In this document: piece by piece, positions 1 through 11,123 of the stretch
Layout of the letters: each line of letters starts with the position of its first letter
Numbering within the stretch: position 1 is the first letter of the stretch
Origin: Steinernema hermaphroditum
Taxonomy: Eukaryota > Nematoda > Chromadorea > Rhabditida > Steinernematidae
Reading direction: 5' to 3'
NCBI GenBank assembly: GCA_030435675.1
Contig: CM059622.1
Coordinates: forward strand, 8,184,001 to 8,248,000
DNA length: 64,000 nt
Position numbers and translations under genes: made by a program
The notes under the pieces: generated by a model
Databases searched by the model: none
What the model was told of the DNA's origin: nothing
Seen by the model: only the letters and a program-made list of their open reading frames with translations

Positions 1-545
1 GCCGTGAAGAGCTTCGGACTGATCGTATCGCCTTGCCGAACTCCTCGCTGGATGTTGATTGGCACTCGTTCTTCTCCAAGGCGAATGTGAGACGAGGCCT
101 GCGAGTAGATGTTCTGCAGTAAGTTGACGATTTGAACTGGAACTTCTTGTCGTACAGCTGCCTTCCAGACTGCGTTTACTTCTACGGAGTCGAATGCCTT
201 TTCGAAGTCAACGAAGGCGACGAATAACGACATCCGGTACTCTCGCGTCTTCTCCAGCAGTTCATTGATGGCGTGCAGATGGTCGATGGTGGAGTATTCT
301 TTCCGGAAACCGGCTTGCTCGGCTGGTTGCGCGGCGTCCAACGTAAGCTCAATCCGTTTCACTAAGACCTTCGTCAATAGTTTGTAGATGACGGAGAGCA
401 GCGATATCGGCCTGTAGTTCTTGACCAGGAGCGGGTCTCCCTTCTTGAAGAGAAGTATCGTCGACGAATCAGCCATCTTCTCCGGGACTTGGCAATTCCG
501 CAGGCACCAGTTGAAGATTTCGGTCAGAGGGCGGAGGAAAGCGTT
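1..545 (-). pseudogene. RTE-type LINE reverse transcriptase fragment
   Basis: Read on the minus strand, this stretch is open from about 543 to the window edge and gives reverse transcriptase text. A FKKGDP...NYRPISLLS block lies near 420-380, followed by a YKLLTKVLVKRI block, an AFVDFEKAFDSV catalytic segment near 225-190, and RQGDTISPKLF near 40-5. These motifs and their order are typical of the RTE clade of non-LTR retrotransposons. The YxDD box and the endonuclease domain are not in view. The coding match stops abruptly near 545, where a short GATACTCAC direct repeat begins, so the element is truncated at its 5' side. Clade assignment is from remembered motifs. Confidence 0.85.
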
Positions 546-1242
546 AGATACTCACGATACGATACTGAGAGATACTCACGTTTTTCTCGTTGCTGCTCCC
601 TGATGGAGATCTAGTTCACGACCGGTGGACGCCGGTGCCGCGTTTACCTTGTAACTGAATCGTTACTAACTGACTGCGAAAGCACTGACGCGCTGTTTCA
701 CCGCGAATACGCACTATCGTGTCCCAGATGGACAGATCTATGGGTCACCTTGAGAGAAGTTTAACCAGGATACTTCGACTGGTGAATACTCAGACCGGAA
801 ACCTCGCGGTCTATACTATTTGCCAGGATACCTTCGACTGGCACTACTACGCTACACACAAATTTTCAAATACTACCAAAAGACTAACGTAAATATCTAC
901 TACCAACAGGTACGTATACCGACAATACACACTAGCGTCTCAAAAACAGCGACTACTAAGCTGAACTAAAGCAAGATGACTCTCATCTGCTTTTGCAGCA
1001 CCTATTGCGCCTCCCACCGTACCCTTTCTCCGGCCAACCGCGCCGGGACCCACTGCCAGTTGGAACGACTGGCTCCGCTAAAATATTCAATATCGTCATT
1101 TTCATCTGCATTTTTTCACTCTCCAGCTTCTTTTGTCACGTTTAATGACGCTTTTTGAGCGGTTTTTTGTTTTCTTTGTATTGAACATAGTGTTGAAGGT
1201 TTACCGAAAGTGTTGAAGGTTTATCGAAATACGAGAGTAATT
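546..1242. other. No gene seen; transposon-like filler
   Basis: No convincing open frame or splice structure was found. The stretch has a short direct repeat (CAGGATAC followed by TTCGACTGG, near 768 and 825) and lies between two decayed retrotransposon pieces, so it is probably old transposon sequence. Confidence 0.4.
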
Positions 1243-1791
1243 TTCGGAGTAAACGCTTCGCCAAATCTGCTAGCACTAACCATTTGTCATCACTTGTTGT
1301 CTATCGATGGTCCAATGGCACAGACTATTCGAAGAAACATGTACAACGGACGAGAAAGAGCGCGCGTTCTCATTTTACAGTGAGACGAAGCAGATCTTCA
1401 AAGAACTACTCATGAATCTCCGAGAGTTCTCGACCAAATCCGAGGAACTCCAAAAGGAAATCCCGGAAATCGATCGCGCAAAGAATGACGACCCTAAGGT
1501 TTTGGGAATCACGTGGAAATCCAAAACCGGCCTCATTAGCGCTAAAGCTACTGTTCCTCCGGTCCCACAGCTGACCATGAGGACAATCAGCCAGCAATTG
1601 GCGTCACTCTACGATCCGTTAGTATTCATGGTCCCACTGCTACTACCAGCAAAGTTGGCCATTCAAAACATCCGCAAGACTCCCTACCAATAGGACGACC
1701 CTATATCAGAGGAGGATCAGCGATTGTGGATGACCACTATCAAAGAAATCCATGATTTCGAAAAAAATCTACCCCGGAACCCAAAAGGCCT
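1243..1791 (+). pseudogene. BEL/Pao retrotransposon pol fragment (broken)
   Basis: From 1243 one frame reads FGVNASPNLLALTICHHL, the conserved block at the end of the BEL/Pao reverse transcriptase. From about 1375 a second frame continues with a MNLREF block, KVLGITW near 1497, and TISQQLASLYDPL near 1582, which match the Pao 'peptidase A17' linker region. A TAG at 1691-1693 interrupts the frame, and the same frame is readable again to about 1791. So there is at least one frameshift and one nonsense codon: this is a dead fragment. No LTR is visible. Confidence 0.85.
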
Positions 1792-1854
1792 ATAAAAACA
1801 GCCTAAGCACATTGCTCATTCTGGCCTAAATGGGCCATCTTTATCACAAGTCAT

Positions 1855-2243
1855 GATGGTCCCGCAGCGATGTCCCTGAGTGAGTGTAAAATACGGTGGA
1901 TTTGTGGGCAGTTTACAGTAAAAATGGCCAGTTTACCCCTTTTTTCTCGGCTGGGGTAGGGATAAAGGTGTCTACCCGATAGTACGTGGCTTGATAAACG
2001 ATCATATTGCAAAACATAAGGCAAAATGACGATTTTTCCACAAAAGTCAGCCTCTTAGGCCAAAAACAGCAATGAAACATAGTAATTTCGACGCACTGCT
2101 GCATAGAGCTAGACAAGCTCTATTGATTAGACCCCCCTTTACTCCCCCCCCCCCCCCCGGCCGAGAAAAATGGGGTAAACAGGTAATTTTATGTAAATCT
2201 ACCGTATTCACCTGCCATTGAGGGAGATCGTTGCGGGACCACA
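1855..2243. repeat. Inverted-ended repeat of the GTGGTCCC family
   Basis: The left end (from 1858, GGTCCCGCAGCGATGTCCCT) and the right end read on the other strand (from about 2243, GTGGTCCCGCAACGATCTCC) are near-identical terminal inverted repeats. Both continue into a second shared block, AATACGGT[AG]GATTT. The interior right half is the reverse complement of part of the tandem repeat at 12894-13090. It has a run of 16 C near 2143. The element lies against the truncated end of the gypsy-type element, which suggests a later insertion or a rearrangement there. Confidence 0.75.
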
Positions 2244-2245
2244 CG

Positions 2246-4500
2246 CTAAACCTCCTACTTCACTTGATCATCCCGAGGAGCGAACGGGCTTGTTGCACGT
2301 TTTCCGGCGGCGGCATGTTGAGGATCGTTTCGATCTTCTTCTTGTCGGCCGTGACGTTTCGGGCGTTGATAACCATTCCAAGATACTTCACTTCGGGTAC
2401 GAGAAATCGACACTTCTCGAGACGGAGGCGGAGACCATAATCTTGAATTCGTTGGAGAACGGTTTCGAGATTCTTGAGATGGTCGGCTGCGTCAACACCG
2501 GTGACGATGATGTCGTCTAAGTAGGCGAGACTTCCGGGAACTCCAGTCAGCATCTTGTCCATGATTTCTTGGAAGATGCCAGTTGCAGTTTGAAGCGGTA
2601 GAGTCCTTTGAGCGTGTTGATCGTCAACAGTTTGCTTGTCTCTTCTTCGACAGGGATTTGGAGAAAAGCATCAGCCATGTCGAGTGATGAGAAGAACTTG
2701 GCACCGGTTAAAGACGTCAGCATGTCTTCGATTGTGGGCATCGGATGGTGGTACATCTGGACTTGACTGTTCAATCCGGTGGAGTAGTCGTTGCGTAGAC
2801 GGATCTGGCCGGATGGTTTCTGGACGACGACAACTGGAGCTGCGTAGTCGCTGTGTGAGACTGGTTCAATGACGTCCATCTCTTCTAGTCGTCGTAGTTC
2901 TTCAGCTACTCGGGCTTTCTTGGCGAACGGCAGGGGTCGCGCTTTGCGGAAGACGGGCTTCGCGTCAGGTTTGAGCTAGATGTTGGCGGAGTGTTTCGTA
3001 CAGCGGCCCACAGTTTGTTCGAAGACGGCGGGGTACTTCTGGTGGAGCATTGCCCTGATTCGCTCACTTTCTTGTACATGAGGAGGATCTTGCGTCTTCT
3101 TCATAGAGCATACCTCTTGAAAGGTATATCGGCCATTCCAACTGCATCGAGAGCGCGGTGTCCGATCAGCTGTGTCCAGCAGGGCATACGTAGATGCGGT
3201 CGTGGTGAACGCGTCCGTTCCAGTTCAGCTCGGCGTCGAAATAACCATGGAGAGACATGCTGTTGTTTGAGGCGCTGAAGACGTTCTCGGCTGGGCGAAG
3301 CTTCGGCTGGTCGAGGTCGAACCACGTATCTTCGTTGATAAGATTGATGTCTGATCCGGTGTCGACAAGTACTTCTACGGGAACTCCGTTGACTTGGATG
3401 GTGACGTACTTCTTCGTTGACGCGTCTGGTGAGGCGTTGCGCTTCTTTTTCACGTCGATGGTGCGGACATGCTTGTCCCTTGGAGGCGCACAAAAGCTTT
3501 TCTTGTGTCCTATCAGCTGGCAGTCGAAACATTTCTTGTTATTGTATGGACAATCACGATTGAAATGCATTTCACCGCAGCCATAGCACGGACTGGGTGG
3601 TTCTCTCAGCTTCTGCGGCTTGGATCTTGGAGGTGACTTCCTCGATGGAGCATCCGACTGGCGTGGGAGTTGCTTGAACGGCTTTCGCTTGTTGGTGGCC
3701 GCGATCTCTTGACGAGCTTTCACTTCGTTTCGAACTTGACTTTTCGTTTTCGCCTCTTGATGGATGGACTCTAAGTCAGTCTTCTCGCCAGGCTTTCGAT
3801 CGGCTAGCTTCAGTAGAAGATGTTCTTTCAGCTGCGGATTATGGAGCCCTTGAGCGTAGATCATCACAGCAAGTTCCATCTCAGAGAAAGATTTGTAGTC
3901 GAACTTGTGCACGGCTTTCATGACGGACTTGTACCAGTCATCCAGTGATAAGTGGGCTGACTGCTGCATTGTCCAGCACTCGCGTCGATAAGTAAACAAG
4001 AGTTTCTTCTTTTCAAACGCAGCAGTTAACTCAGTCTTGACATCTTCAAGTTCGCATGTTGTGAGTTCTTTGCCCTTAGCTTGCAGGCGCGTGGACAGTT
4101 GGCTGACTGCGGACATGTTGAGCATTGCAATCAGCATTGCGGCCTTCTGTTTGTCTGACGTTTCTTCAGGCAGGAGCATCAACGGCTTGTCGCAACTTGG
4201 TACCAGAGAGCAAAGTCATCGACGTCGGGGTCGAAAATGGGCAGGTTCTGGAGACCGTTCATCTTCTTCGTGATCACCAAGTGGTTCTTGAGTTGAGTGC
4301 GTGTACCGTGAAGGGCTTAGGCTCTTGAAATCGTCGCCTTGACGGTTTCTTGACAGAGGCAAACAACACCAAATGGCTTCTTGGATCGTTGGCTGGTTCT
4401 GCGCGGCTGGGTACGGCTGACCAGTTTGCGGGAAGTGGTGGAGGATTCTTCGGGTGAGCTTCGGAATCCTGATCGCCAATTTGTTACGTCTTGTCGTAAC
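2246..4500 (-). mobile_element. Degenerate Ty3/gypsy-type LTR retrotransposon
   Basis: Minus-strand pieces in order: a gag-like part (about 4479-3700), two zinc knuckles (CYGCGEMHFNRDC and CFDCQLIGHKKSFC, near 3600-3490), an aspartic protease (VLVDTGSDINLI, near 3375), and reverse transcriptase (PSGQIRLRNDY, SLDMADAF, then YLDDIIVTG near 2515). The frame is broken near 4190, near 3170 and near 2585, and there is a stop near 2977, so it cannot make a full polyprotein. RNase H and integrase are missing; the element ends against the repeat at 1855-2243. At 4481-4500 is a near-palindrome TGTTACG...CGTAACA, followed on the minus strand by TTGGCGATCAGGATTC. I read these tentatively as an LTR end and primer-binding site. 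No second LTR was found. Confidence 0.85.
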
Positions 4501-4713
4501 AATAGTTTGAGGGAGCTAGGAGCTCTACCTGGTGGGAGACCTCAAACTTGGGTAATTAAACCTTTTATAATCAAAACATAACACGTAAACAACCCTAACG
4601 CGAACATACACAATCACAAGGTGCATAGACATGCGTTAGGCACAATTAACATAGAAACAAGAGCGGATGTCAAACGGGGCGAATGACAACGCAGACAGAG
4701 ACTGTAGACGATT

Positions 4714-4890
4714 GGGATCGTGGTGAGACCGAACCGAATACGAACAGTGATCACAATGCGTGTGGTCAGCACGCAACACCGTGGTTCTTAAAACGACCTG
4801 TTGGCGCATCCTTGTAATGAGGATCACCTGTTTTCTGTGCAGCATCTTGTAGAGGATGAAAATTCACTAGGACTTTGGACTCCAAATTCG
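4714..4890 (-). repeat. Partial copy of the GTGGTCCC repeat family
   Basis: Starts with GGGATCGTGGTGAGACC (reverse of the family end) and carries the family's internal block AGCATCTTGTAGAGGA followed by GAAAATTCAC near 4840-4872, also seen at 16195-16225 and, inverted, near 13080-13180 and 13385-13430. It probably cut the putative LTR of the neighbouring gypsy element. Confidence 0.6.
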
Positions 4891-5517
4891 TGCATAGTAC
4901 GGTCATATCCCGTTCAAGAGTCAGTGAGTAGAACGGAATCTTCACCGCCGTTTGGCAAAAATACACCTGAGATCCAGGTGCAGGCTAGATCAGCGGTCAT
5001 TATTCCGCTCGTCGAATGGACGCAATATAAATATTGAAATTCAGCCAATTCCTCACGGAATTTGGCTGGCGGGTAGCGCTCGCGATAGCAAACCAGCACG
5101 GGCGTTTGCAAGAACCAATCGGTGGCGATCACTGGCTGAAGAGTCAGGCTGTGGGTCAGAGCATTTTCCCTCTGAACGACAACTGTGATGTGCTTAGAAC
5201 CTTTGCTCGCCAGAGTTCGGCCGGCACGTAATTCAAGCTCAAGCTTCAACAATCCAAGAAACTGGAAGCATTCGTTGTGGTCCTGCCACGATAGCGCGGA
5301 CATGTTTGTGTCTCGGTTTCAATGGCGCTGACACGCCGTGGTTTGGAAAATTATGCCGAGTGGATGGCATTTACTATACTAAATCGTTCGCGGGTCCCGA
5401 TCCTATTCCCCTGAGTTTACTAAATTGGCATAATGTACTGTACTAAATGTACTAAATCGTTCAACAAACCAGGAAACACCGTAGACGTCTCATGAAGAAA
5501 CACCAGATTCGCCTTCG
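4891..5517. other. Upstream region of the formin gene; no gene assigned
   Basis: A minus-strand frame of 129 codons (4914-5303) is open, but it has no domain I recognise and no splice context. An AT-rich TATAAATA lies near 5027. From 5350 to 5460 the text repeats ACTAAAT/TACTAAATCGTTC several times. The formin promoter is expected here, but I cannot point to defined elements. Confidence 0.35.
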
Positions 5518-8500
5518 ATGGGGAAAAATTTCACAGCGTCGTTTATGGACTCAAGTTCCAGCGGGAGACTGCGTTCGCCCAGCTGGAGGCTACTGCCGAA
5601 CAGAAAGCCGAAGCTGAAACATTCCGAGGTGAGCACGCGCAGTCCGCATTTCCTGAACCTCGCAGGTCGGACTGACTAGTTTTAAATGGACAGTGTCACG
5701 AACGAGGAAAGCTGCGGACAGGGCCGTCATTCTTCAGTGCACAGTGCTTAGGAAAAAAGTCACTTAAGCTGCGAGGGGTTTAGGTTAGGCAGTCTCGATA
5801 CCTTTTCCCGGAGTTTTTCTGTCCGTGACACTCTTTACTGAGCTGCAGAGCTACTTCTGAAAGAAGTAGCTAACTAGAAGCGATCAGAGCCGGTGATCTA
5901 CGGTACTCAGAAGTTCCAGAAGACAAGATAATTTCTGCATTGTATTCTGCATTCTGCAGAGCTACTTCTGAAAGAAGTAGCTAACTTCATAGCGTTTTAG
6001 AGTCTATCGACAAGACCAAACGACGTGTACAAGCTGTCAGAAATGGCGTTAGAAGAAGCTCCTCTGAAAGAATTGAGTGATGTTGAGATCGACAAGCTCT
6101 TTCGGGACGTCATGATGGACTTAAATGTGACTGGAGACAAGCTTGAGCAAAACTGCAATTCCATGCGCCGTGATATGAAGATACGGGTGATCGCACAGTC
6201 GAAAAAGACGGAAGCAAAGAATGTAAGTTGCAACGGCCGCTCTTAAATGTTCATGATTGTATTTTAGAGCCCTGTGGATTTATGCCACAAAATGCAGATG
6301 TTGAAAGAAGGAAAAAGTCATAAATTCGTTGAAGTAACGGAGAAGGTACGAGTCACTCTGCAGAGCGAGTCCGTCTCATGGATCGAGCAGTTCGGAAGGG
6401 CTGGAGGCGCGCGACTCCTCGAAGATGTGATGAGACGCCTGATTGAGACCCTAGAAGCGATCAGAGCCGGTGATCTACGGTACTCAGAAGTTCCAGAAGA
6501 CAAGATAATTTCTGCATTGTATGATGCCGTTCAAGGAGCTAGGAGTTTCATAAACGCTTGGGTTAGTTAAGTTCACACGAACTTTTCTCTACGTCGTATG
6601 TTCTGCAGCCCGGTATCAAAGCGACCTTCAAGACCGACTCGAAGCTGTCGTACCGATTGATTCAAGGGCTTTACGTGACCAATCCCCGAGAGAACCAGTC
6701 AGACCTCAACGACGGCCTCTGCTTTCAAATTATAAAGCTGCTCTCAGTGATATGCTTCCTTGGTGGTGGAGAGTCAGAAGATTCTGAATACTTCGAAATC
6801 AGCGGGTGAGTTCTGGAGGCGTTGGACAGTACCCAGCACATTAGTCGTTAAAGATGGAGGTTTACAATGAATGAAGGCCGGTAATAATTAAAAAACGCAT
6901 TTCCTTCCACAAAACAACTAATGGCAATTTTTCACTATGTAATATTTCAATTTATAGGCATGCGATGATCATGAGAGATTTGACAATTGTGGGAGCTGAA
7001 AGAAGAGTACCTCGATTTGCTTGCATAACTAAATGTTTAACACACAGACGGGCCGATGTAGTGGTTAGTTTCTGAGAACCTAATTTTTCAATGTACAATT
7101 CTGTTCAATTTATTTCTAGAAGTGTGGCATCAACGTTGTAAACGTTCTTCTGAGTAAGGCAGACGATTCGGTTGAAACCGATTGGATCGTTCGGATGCAT
7201 TACCGAAGTGAGTTCATGCGATCGGGAATGCGAGATGCGATACCGTATATCGAAAGAATGTGCGAAGAGTCGCCGGAAGTGGCAAATGCATACAAAGTGT
7301 TTGAAGCTGAGCGACGCGCTGATTACGAAGATTTCGTCGCACGATATGAGAACTTGTAAATTACACGTTGATCTGTAAAAGTATGTTGAGTTTTCTGTAG
7401 GAAAGGAACATACGATTCAGTGGACGATTGTATTGAAATGGTCAGGAGGAAAGTTGAAGGAACCGGGTGCGAAGCGTCCTACCTTAGCCTTTTCCAGCAC
7501 CTTCTTCTCATAGGCGACGACCGTCACCCGATGTAAGTAACCGGCTCATAAAAAAGTGTTGTATGTAATCGTGGTCTTTAGGATTTCGTACTTCCGTTTA
7601 ATTGAATCTTGTGTGTCGGAGATTGTCTTTGGAGATGTTGGCTGTGATCCCGATTTTGGCAACAAATTCGTCTTTCAAACATCTATTGGAGATATTCTCG
7701 ACCAGCTTGATGAATCGGCTGGAGTAGATCTAAGTGAGCACATGAACAAGCGGCTAGAACAAGCAACTCTCGCGAAACAAGAAGCTGTTGCGAAACAAAC
7801 GCAGTACTATGAAAAAATTGAGGAGTTAAAAAATGAAGTTTTCCAGTTACGTGCTCACGTAAGTTTACGGCAACATGTTGTTGACGGACATAATGCAATA
7901 ATTTGGCTTTAGATCACCGATTCTTCGAAACCAGTACCACCAGAAACCGTTTGTGCTTTACCTCCACCTGCTATTGATTCCACTGCGATCGCTGGACGGC
8001 CTCCTCCTCCGCTACCACCGCCTCCTTCTGGACTCCCACGTGTTACGGGAGGACCGCCGCCGCCTCCATCCCATCCAGGAGTCAGTGTTGGCCCCCCTCC
8101 ACCGCCACCATTTCCTAGCTTGGGAAGCACGAGTGGGCCTCGCGCACCTCCAACATTAGGGAAAGCAGGCGGACCGGGTCCACGCCCACCTCCATCCGTT
8201 GGACCTCCTCCACCTCCACCCGGATTGTCAGCCGCTGCTGCTCAACATGAAGTTCCTGATTACTTGAAAAAGCGAAAGAAGTACAAGACGGATGTACCCA
8301 TGAAGAAGATTGCCTGGAATGCAGCTGTTATCAACCCGTGCAAAGTTGAGAAGGACTCGTTCTGGGTTTCAGCAAAGGATCAACTTGAAGACGACGATTT
8401 GATTAAGTTTCAAGAGAAATTTGCAAAGCGGACATCTTCCCATGGGCCATATTCTTGTGGAAGCCTGTCATCAAGAGCGACGAGAAAGATGAAGACCGCT

Positions 8501-10054
8501 ACAGTCATCACGGACGAGAAAATTCTGAAAACACTGGGTATTATCCAAGCGTCGTGCAAGCTGAGTTTGAGTGAGTGGCACCGCGGACTCCTGGAAATCG
8601 ACGAAAGCGTGCTTCCGGTTAGCGCCCTACAACAACTCCGGAGTGCGTTACCGCCTGTAGATCAAATAAAGCAGCTGAAGGGAATCGACCAGAAGACATT
8701 CGATGAGATGGTGGAAGCCGAACAGTTCATCGGCACAATAGGACAAATAAACGGAATTGCTTTACGATTGGATATGATTATCTTCAAAATGCGACTCAAC
8801 GAAATGTTATCAGATGTTAAACCAGTGAGCGACGGATTTATAGTTGGTTCTTGTGATGTCCATATGTTTAGGGTATCGCAGCGCTTATCGAGTCGTGCGA
8901 TGAAATTCGCAAGTCTCGGGGATTTTCCATCTTCTTGCATATGGTGCTTCAAGTTGGAAACATGATGTCTCAAAGCTGTAAGGCTCACAAGGATACGTAC
9001 GCCTTTGAGCTGAGCGTTTTAACGAAGCTCCGCGATACCAAGGACAGGGAGAACAGCCACACTCTTCTGCACGAACTGATCGAGATGGTGAGAAGGAAGA
9101 GCAAGGGGCGATACACGACGTTCCCTTTGGACGATTTCGGCCACATTCCCACTGCCGCTCGTACGAACGAGAAAGTTCTTATCCAAGGAATAAATCAATT
9201 GAAGGAATGCGTTAACAAAGTACGCTCTTTTCTGTTTTTTTTTTTCCGCATTTATAACTTGAAGTTCAGCTCGAGAACTGCCTGAAAACGTACACGAAGC
9301 AATCTGAGAGGGACGGATTTCTCGAAAAGTTCTTCCCATTCTTGACTGAGGCAAAAAGCGAAGTCGAAACGGTCCAAAACATGCACAAGATGATGATTGC
9401 AAAGTGGACTTCCCTGAGCAAATATTATTCATTCGATTCTACCAAATATAAGATGGAAGCCTTCTTCAGCGATGTCAAAACCTTTAGGGATCAGTACGAG
9501 GTAAATCCACGAATTTTGACACTTCTAACTCACTTGCAGGCATGTTACAAGGAGCTTGAAGCAGAGAAAGAGCGAGAGGAACGGGAAAAGACGAAGAGAA
9601 GACCATTTGCCGTGTTGACGAATTGCAGCGCCAATTTTGCTGTTCCGGCGGGAGCTTCGATCATCCGGACGGACAAAACGTCGACCGGCGTCGTTGACGA
9701 AATAGAGATGATCATTGACACGGGAGGACTGCTTCGCGGACGAATTCCTCGCAACGGCCCCAAAACGGCGCGAGGGCGAAATGCCTTGCAACGCAAGAAA
9801 CCGAGGGCCGATGTGGCGGACGATTCGACGCCCACGTTCCAGCGACCGGGAAGCTACAACGTGCGCAGGAAAGGACAGACTATGGTGCAGGTGCGACATG
9901 TGATGGACAACCATTGGTTAATCCGAGATTTATTTAGGTGTGCGAAGAAACTCGAACGATAATTGGAAGAGCCGATCAGGATAGTCACCTTTCGTCACCT
10001 GCGTGTGGATCCTTCTCAAAGGATGCGATACCGGCTCGTCTAAACGCCCTCTAA
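5518..10054 (+). CDS. dia: Diaphanous-related formin (13 exons)
   Basis: Nucleates and elongates unbranched actin filaments and is normally switched on by Rho GTPases. Exons: 5518-5628, 6001-6222, 6268-6561, 6609-6805, 6958-7063, 7120-7355, 7401-7532, 7582-7858, 7913-8824, 8872-9219, 9270-9500, 9540-9890, 9938-10054. All junctions keep frame with GT-AG signals and give about 1177 residues, normal for the family. Residues about 55-400 are the GTPase-binding and FH3 region (SVSWIEQFGRAGG; FQHLLLIGDD and YFRLIESCVSEIV as in Dia proteins). A coiled coil follows, then a proline-rich FH1 (about 530-630) and FH2 (about 638-1035, with KKIAW). The canonical GNYMN is altered to GNMMS. The last exon supplies a C-terminal autoregulatory (DAD-like) segment, EETRTIIGRA. 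Exon 1 is inferred from frame and splice fit only. The nematode counterpart is probably cyk-1. Confidence 0.92.
5839..5990 (+). repeat. Intronic copy of a formin exon segment between hairpin repeats
   Basis: Inside formin intron 1, about 72 bp (5874-5945, CTAGAAGCGATCAGAGCC...CTGCATTGTAT) are identical to part of exon 3 (about 6451-6522). The copy is flanked on both sides by the same roughly 33-bp block, CTGCAGAGCTACTTCTGAAA followed by GAAGTAGCTAACT, which can itself fold (AGCTACTTC / GAAGTAGCT). The identity implies a recent local duplication. Confidence 0.9.
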
Positions 10055-11123
10055 TTTGTTCCTTCTCTAGTAGCCTGTTCTCTGTCAGAGCTTAAACTTC
10101 CCCGTCTCTCTCGTAGCCGAGTTGCCAGATTCACATGTACCTCTTGATCCCAAGTAATAAACCCCCGTCTTGTCACTAGTACTAACACTAACCAGTTAAT
10201 CAGAATACTGTGGCGGGGCCGAATATCTAAAATCTCTTCGAATTCGTGTGTGTTGTAGGGCGTTGGGTCAGAGGTCCTGAAAGGCGCCATAAAATTCACC
10301 TGGAAATGGCAAGAAAGGCTCCGGACTTTTCAAACAAGGTGAGACCCTGGCGACAGCTTCATCTGGATACCAGTGGAGGCGGGCTCGATCATTGGAAGAC
10401 CCCTTCGATTTTTTGGCAGTTTGTCTCTGTGGGACGTGTGGGCGACTCTGCAGAGTGGATGTCCCGGGAGAGTCGAACGAAGAAGCGGAACGCAACCGAC
10501 GTCTCCGGATTTTGGGGTCGTTGGTTCCAGGAGGCTAGAAGTGTTGCCAGAGTTGCCCGAAGGTCTGAATGATGCTCGCTCTGATGTCCTCCTCTTCTAT
10601 GTCTTTCGTCAGAAGAGTGACCGAAGGCTCCGAACGGTGAGAACCCATTACCTACAGTACCCTCCTGATTTTCGTCTCGCCCGATCGATTGCCAGGGTCC
10701 GTCTGCTTCCCTTCTTTCAGAAGATCCTCTGGAGACCCGGAGCGTTCCGGGAACGCCCACCACTCCCCCGCCCCGCGCCAGGGGAAGGAGGTCAAAGACT
10801 CGCCTCGCAGGCGTGCTCTGCAGAAGCTGGAACTCCTCGGGCGTCGCCCTTTCCAGACTTCGATGCCATCCCGGCGTCCACGGGGACACTCCTAACGCGC
10901 CTCTTAATGCGTGGGGGGATTTATTGGACCGTTTGTCTTCCGCCAGATTAAGTTCTTCTGCACCGGACGGCTACCGTAGTCGCCGAAGGACTCCGCGGGT
11001 GTTTATTGTGGTGCGCGGTGTTTCAAACGCGGTTTTGCGATCATAGTGCTCAATGCCTCCCCAGGGAGGCGCAACTCGGCCCTGCCCGTCGCCCGACGCC
11101 TCAGCATCTGCTCCTTCGTCACG
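10055..11123. other. Gap between formin and TMEM26; possible LTR-element remnant
   Basis: The formin 3'UTR starts here. At about 10057-10212 there is an LTR-like stretch (starts TGTTCC, contains AATAAA near 10157), followed by TGGCGGGGCCGAA, which could be a primer-binding site. Long frames on both strands between 10246 and 10951 overlap one another and match nothing I know, so they are not called as genes. No second LTR copy was found, so the retroelement reading is weak. Confidence 0.3.

Noticed and set aside
4914..5303. 129-codon minus-strand frame upstream of the formin
   Set aside because: No recognisable motif, no splice context, and it overlaps the expected formin promoter.
10246..10951. 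Long frames on both strands (up to 192 codons) between formin and TMEM26
   Set aside because: No domain, no conserved splice pattern, and overlapping frames on both strands in GC-rich DNA; kept only as a weak retroelement remnant.
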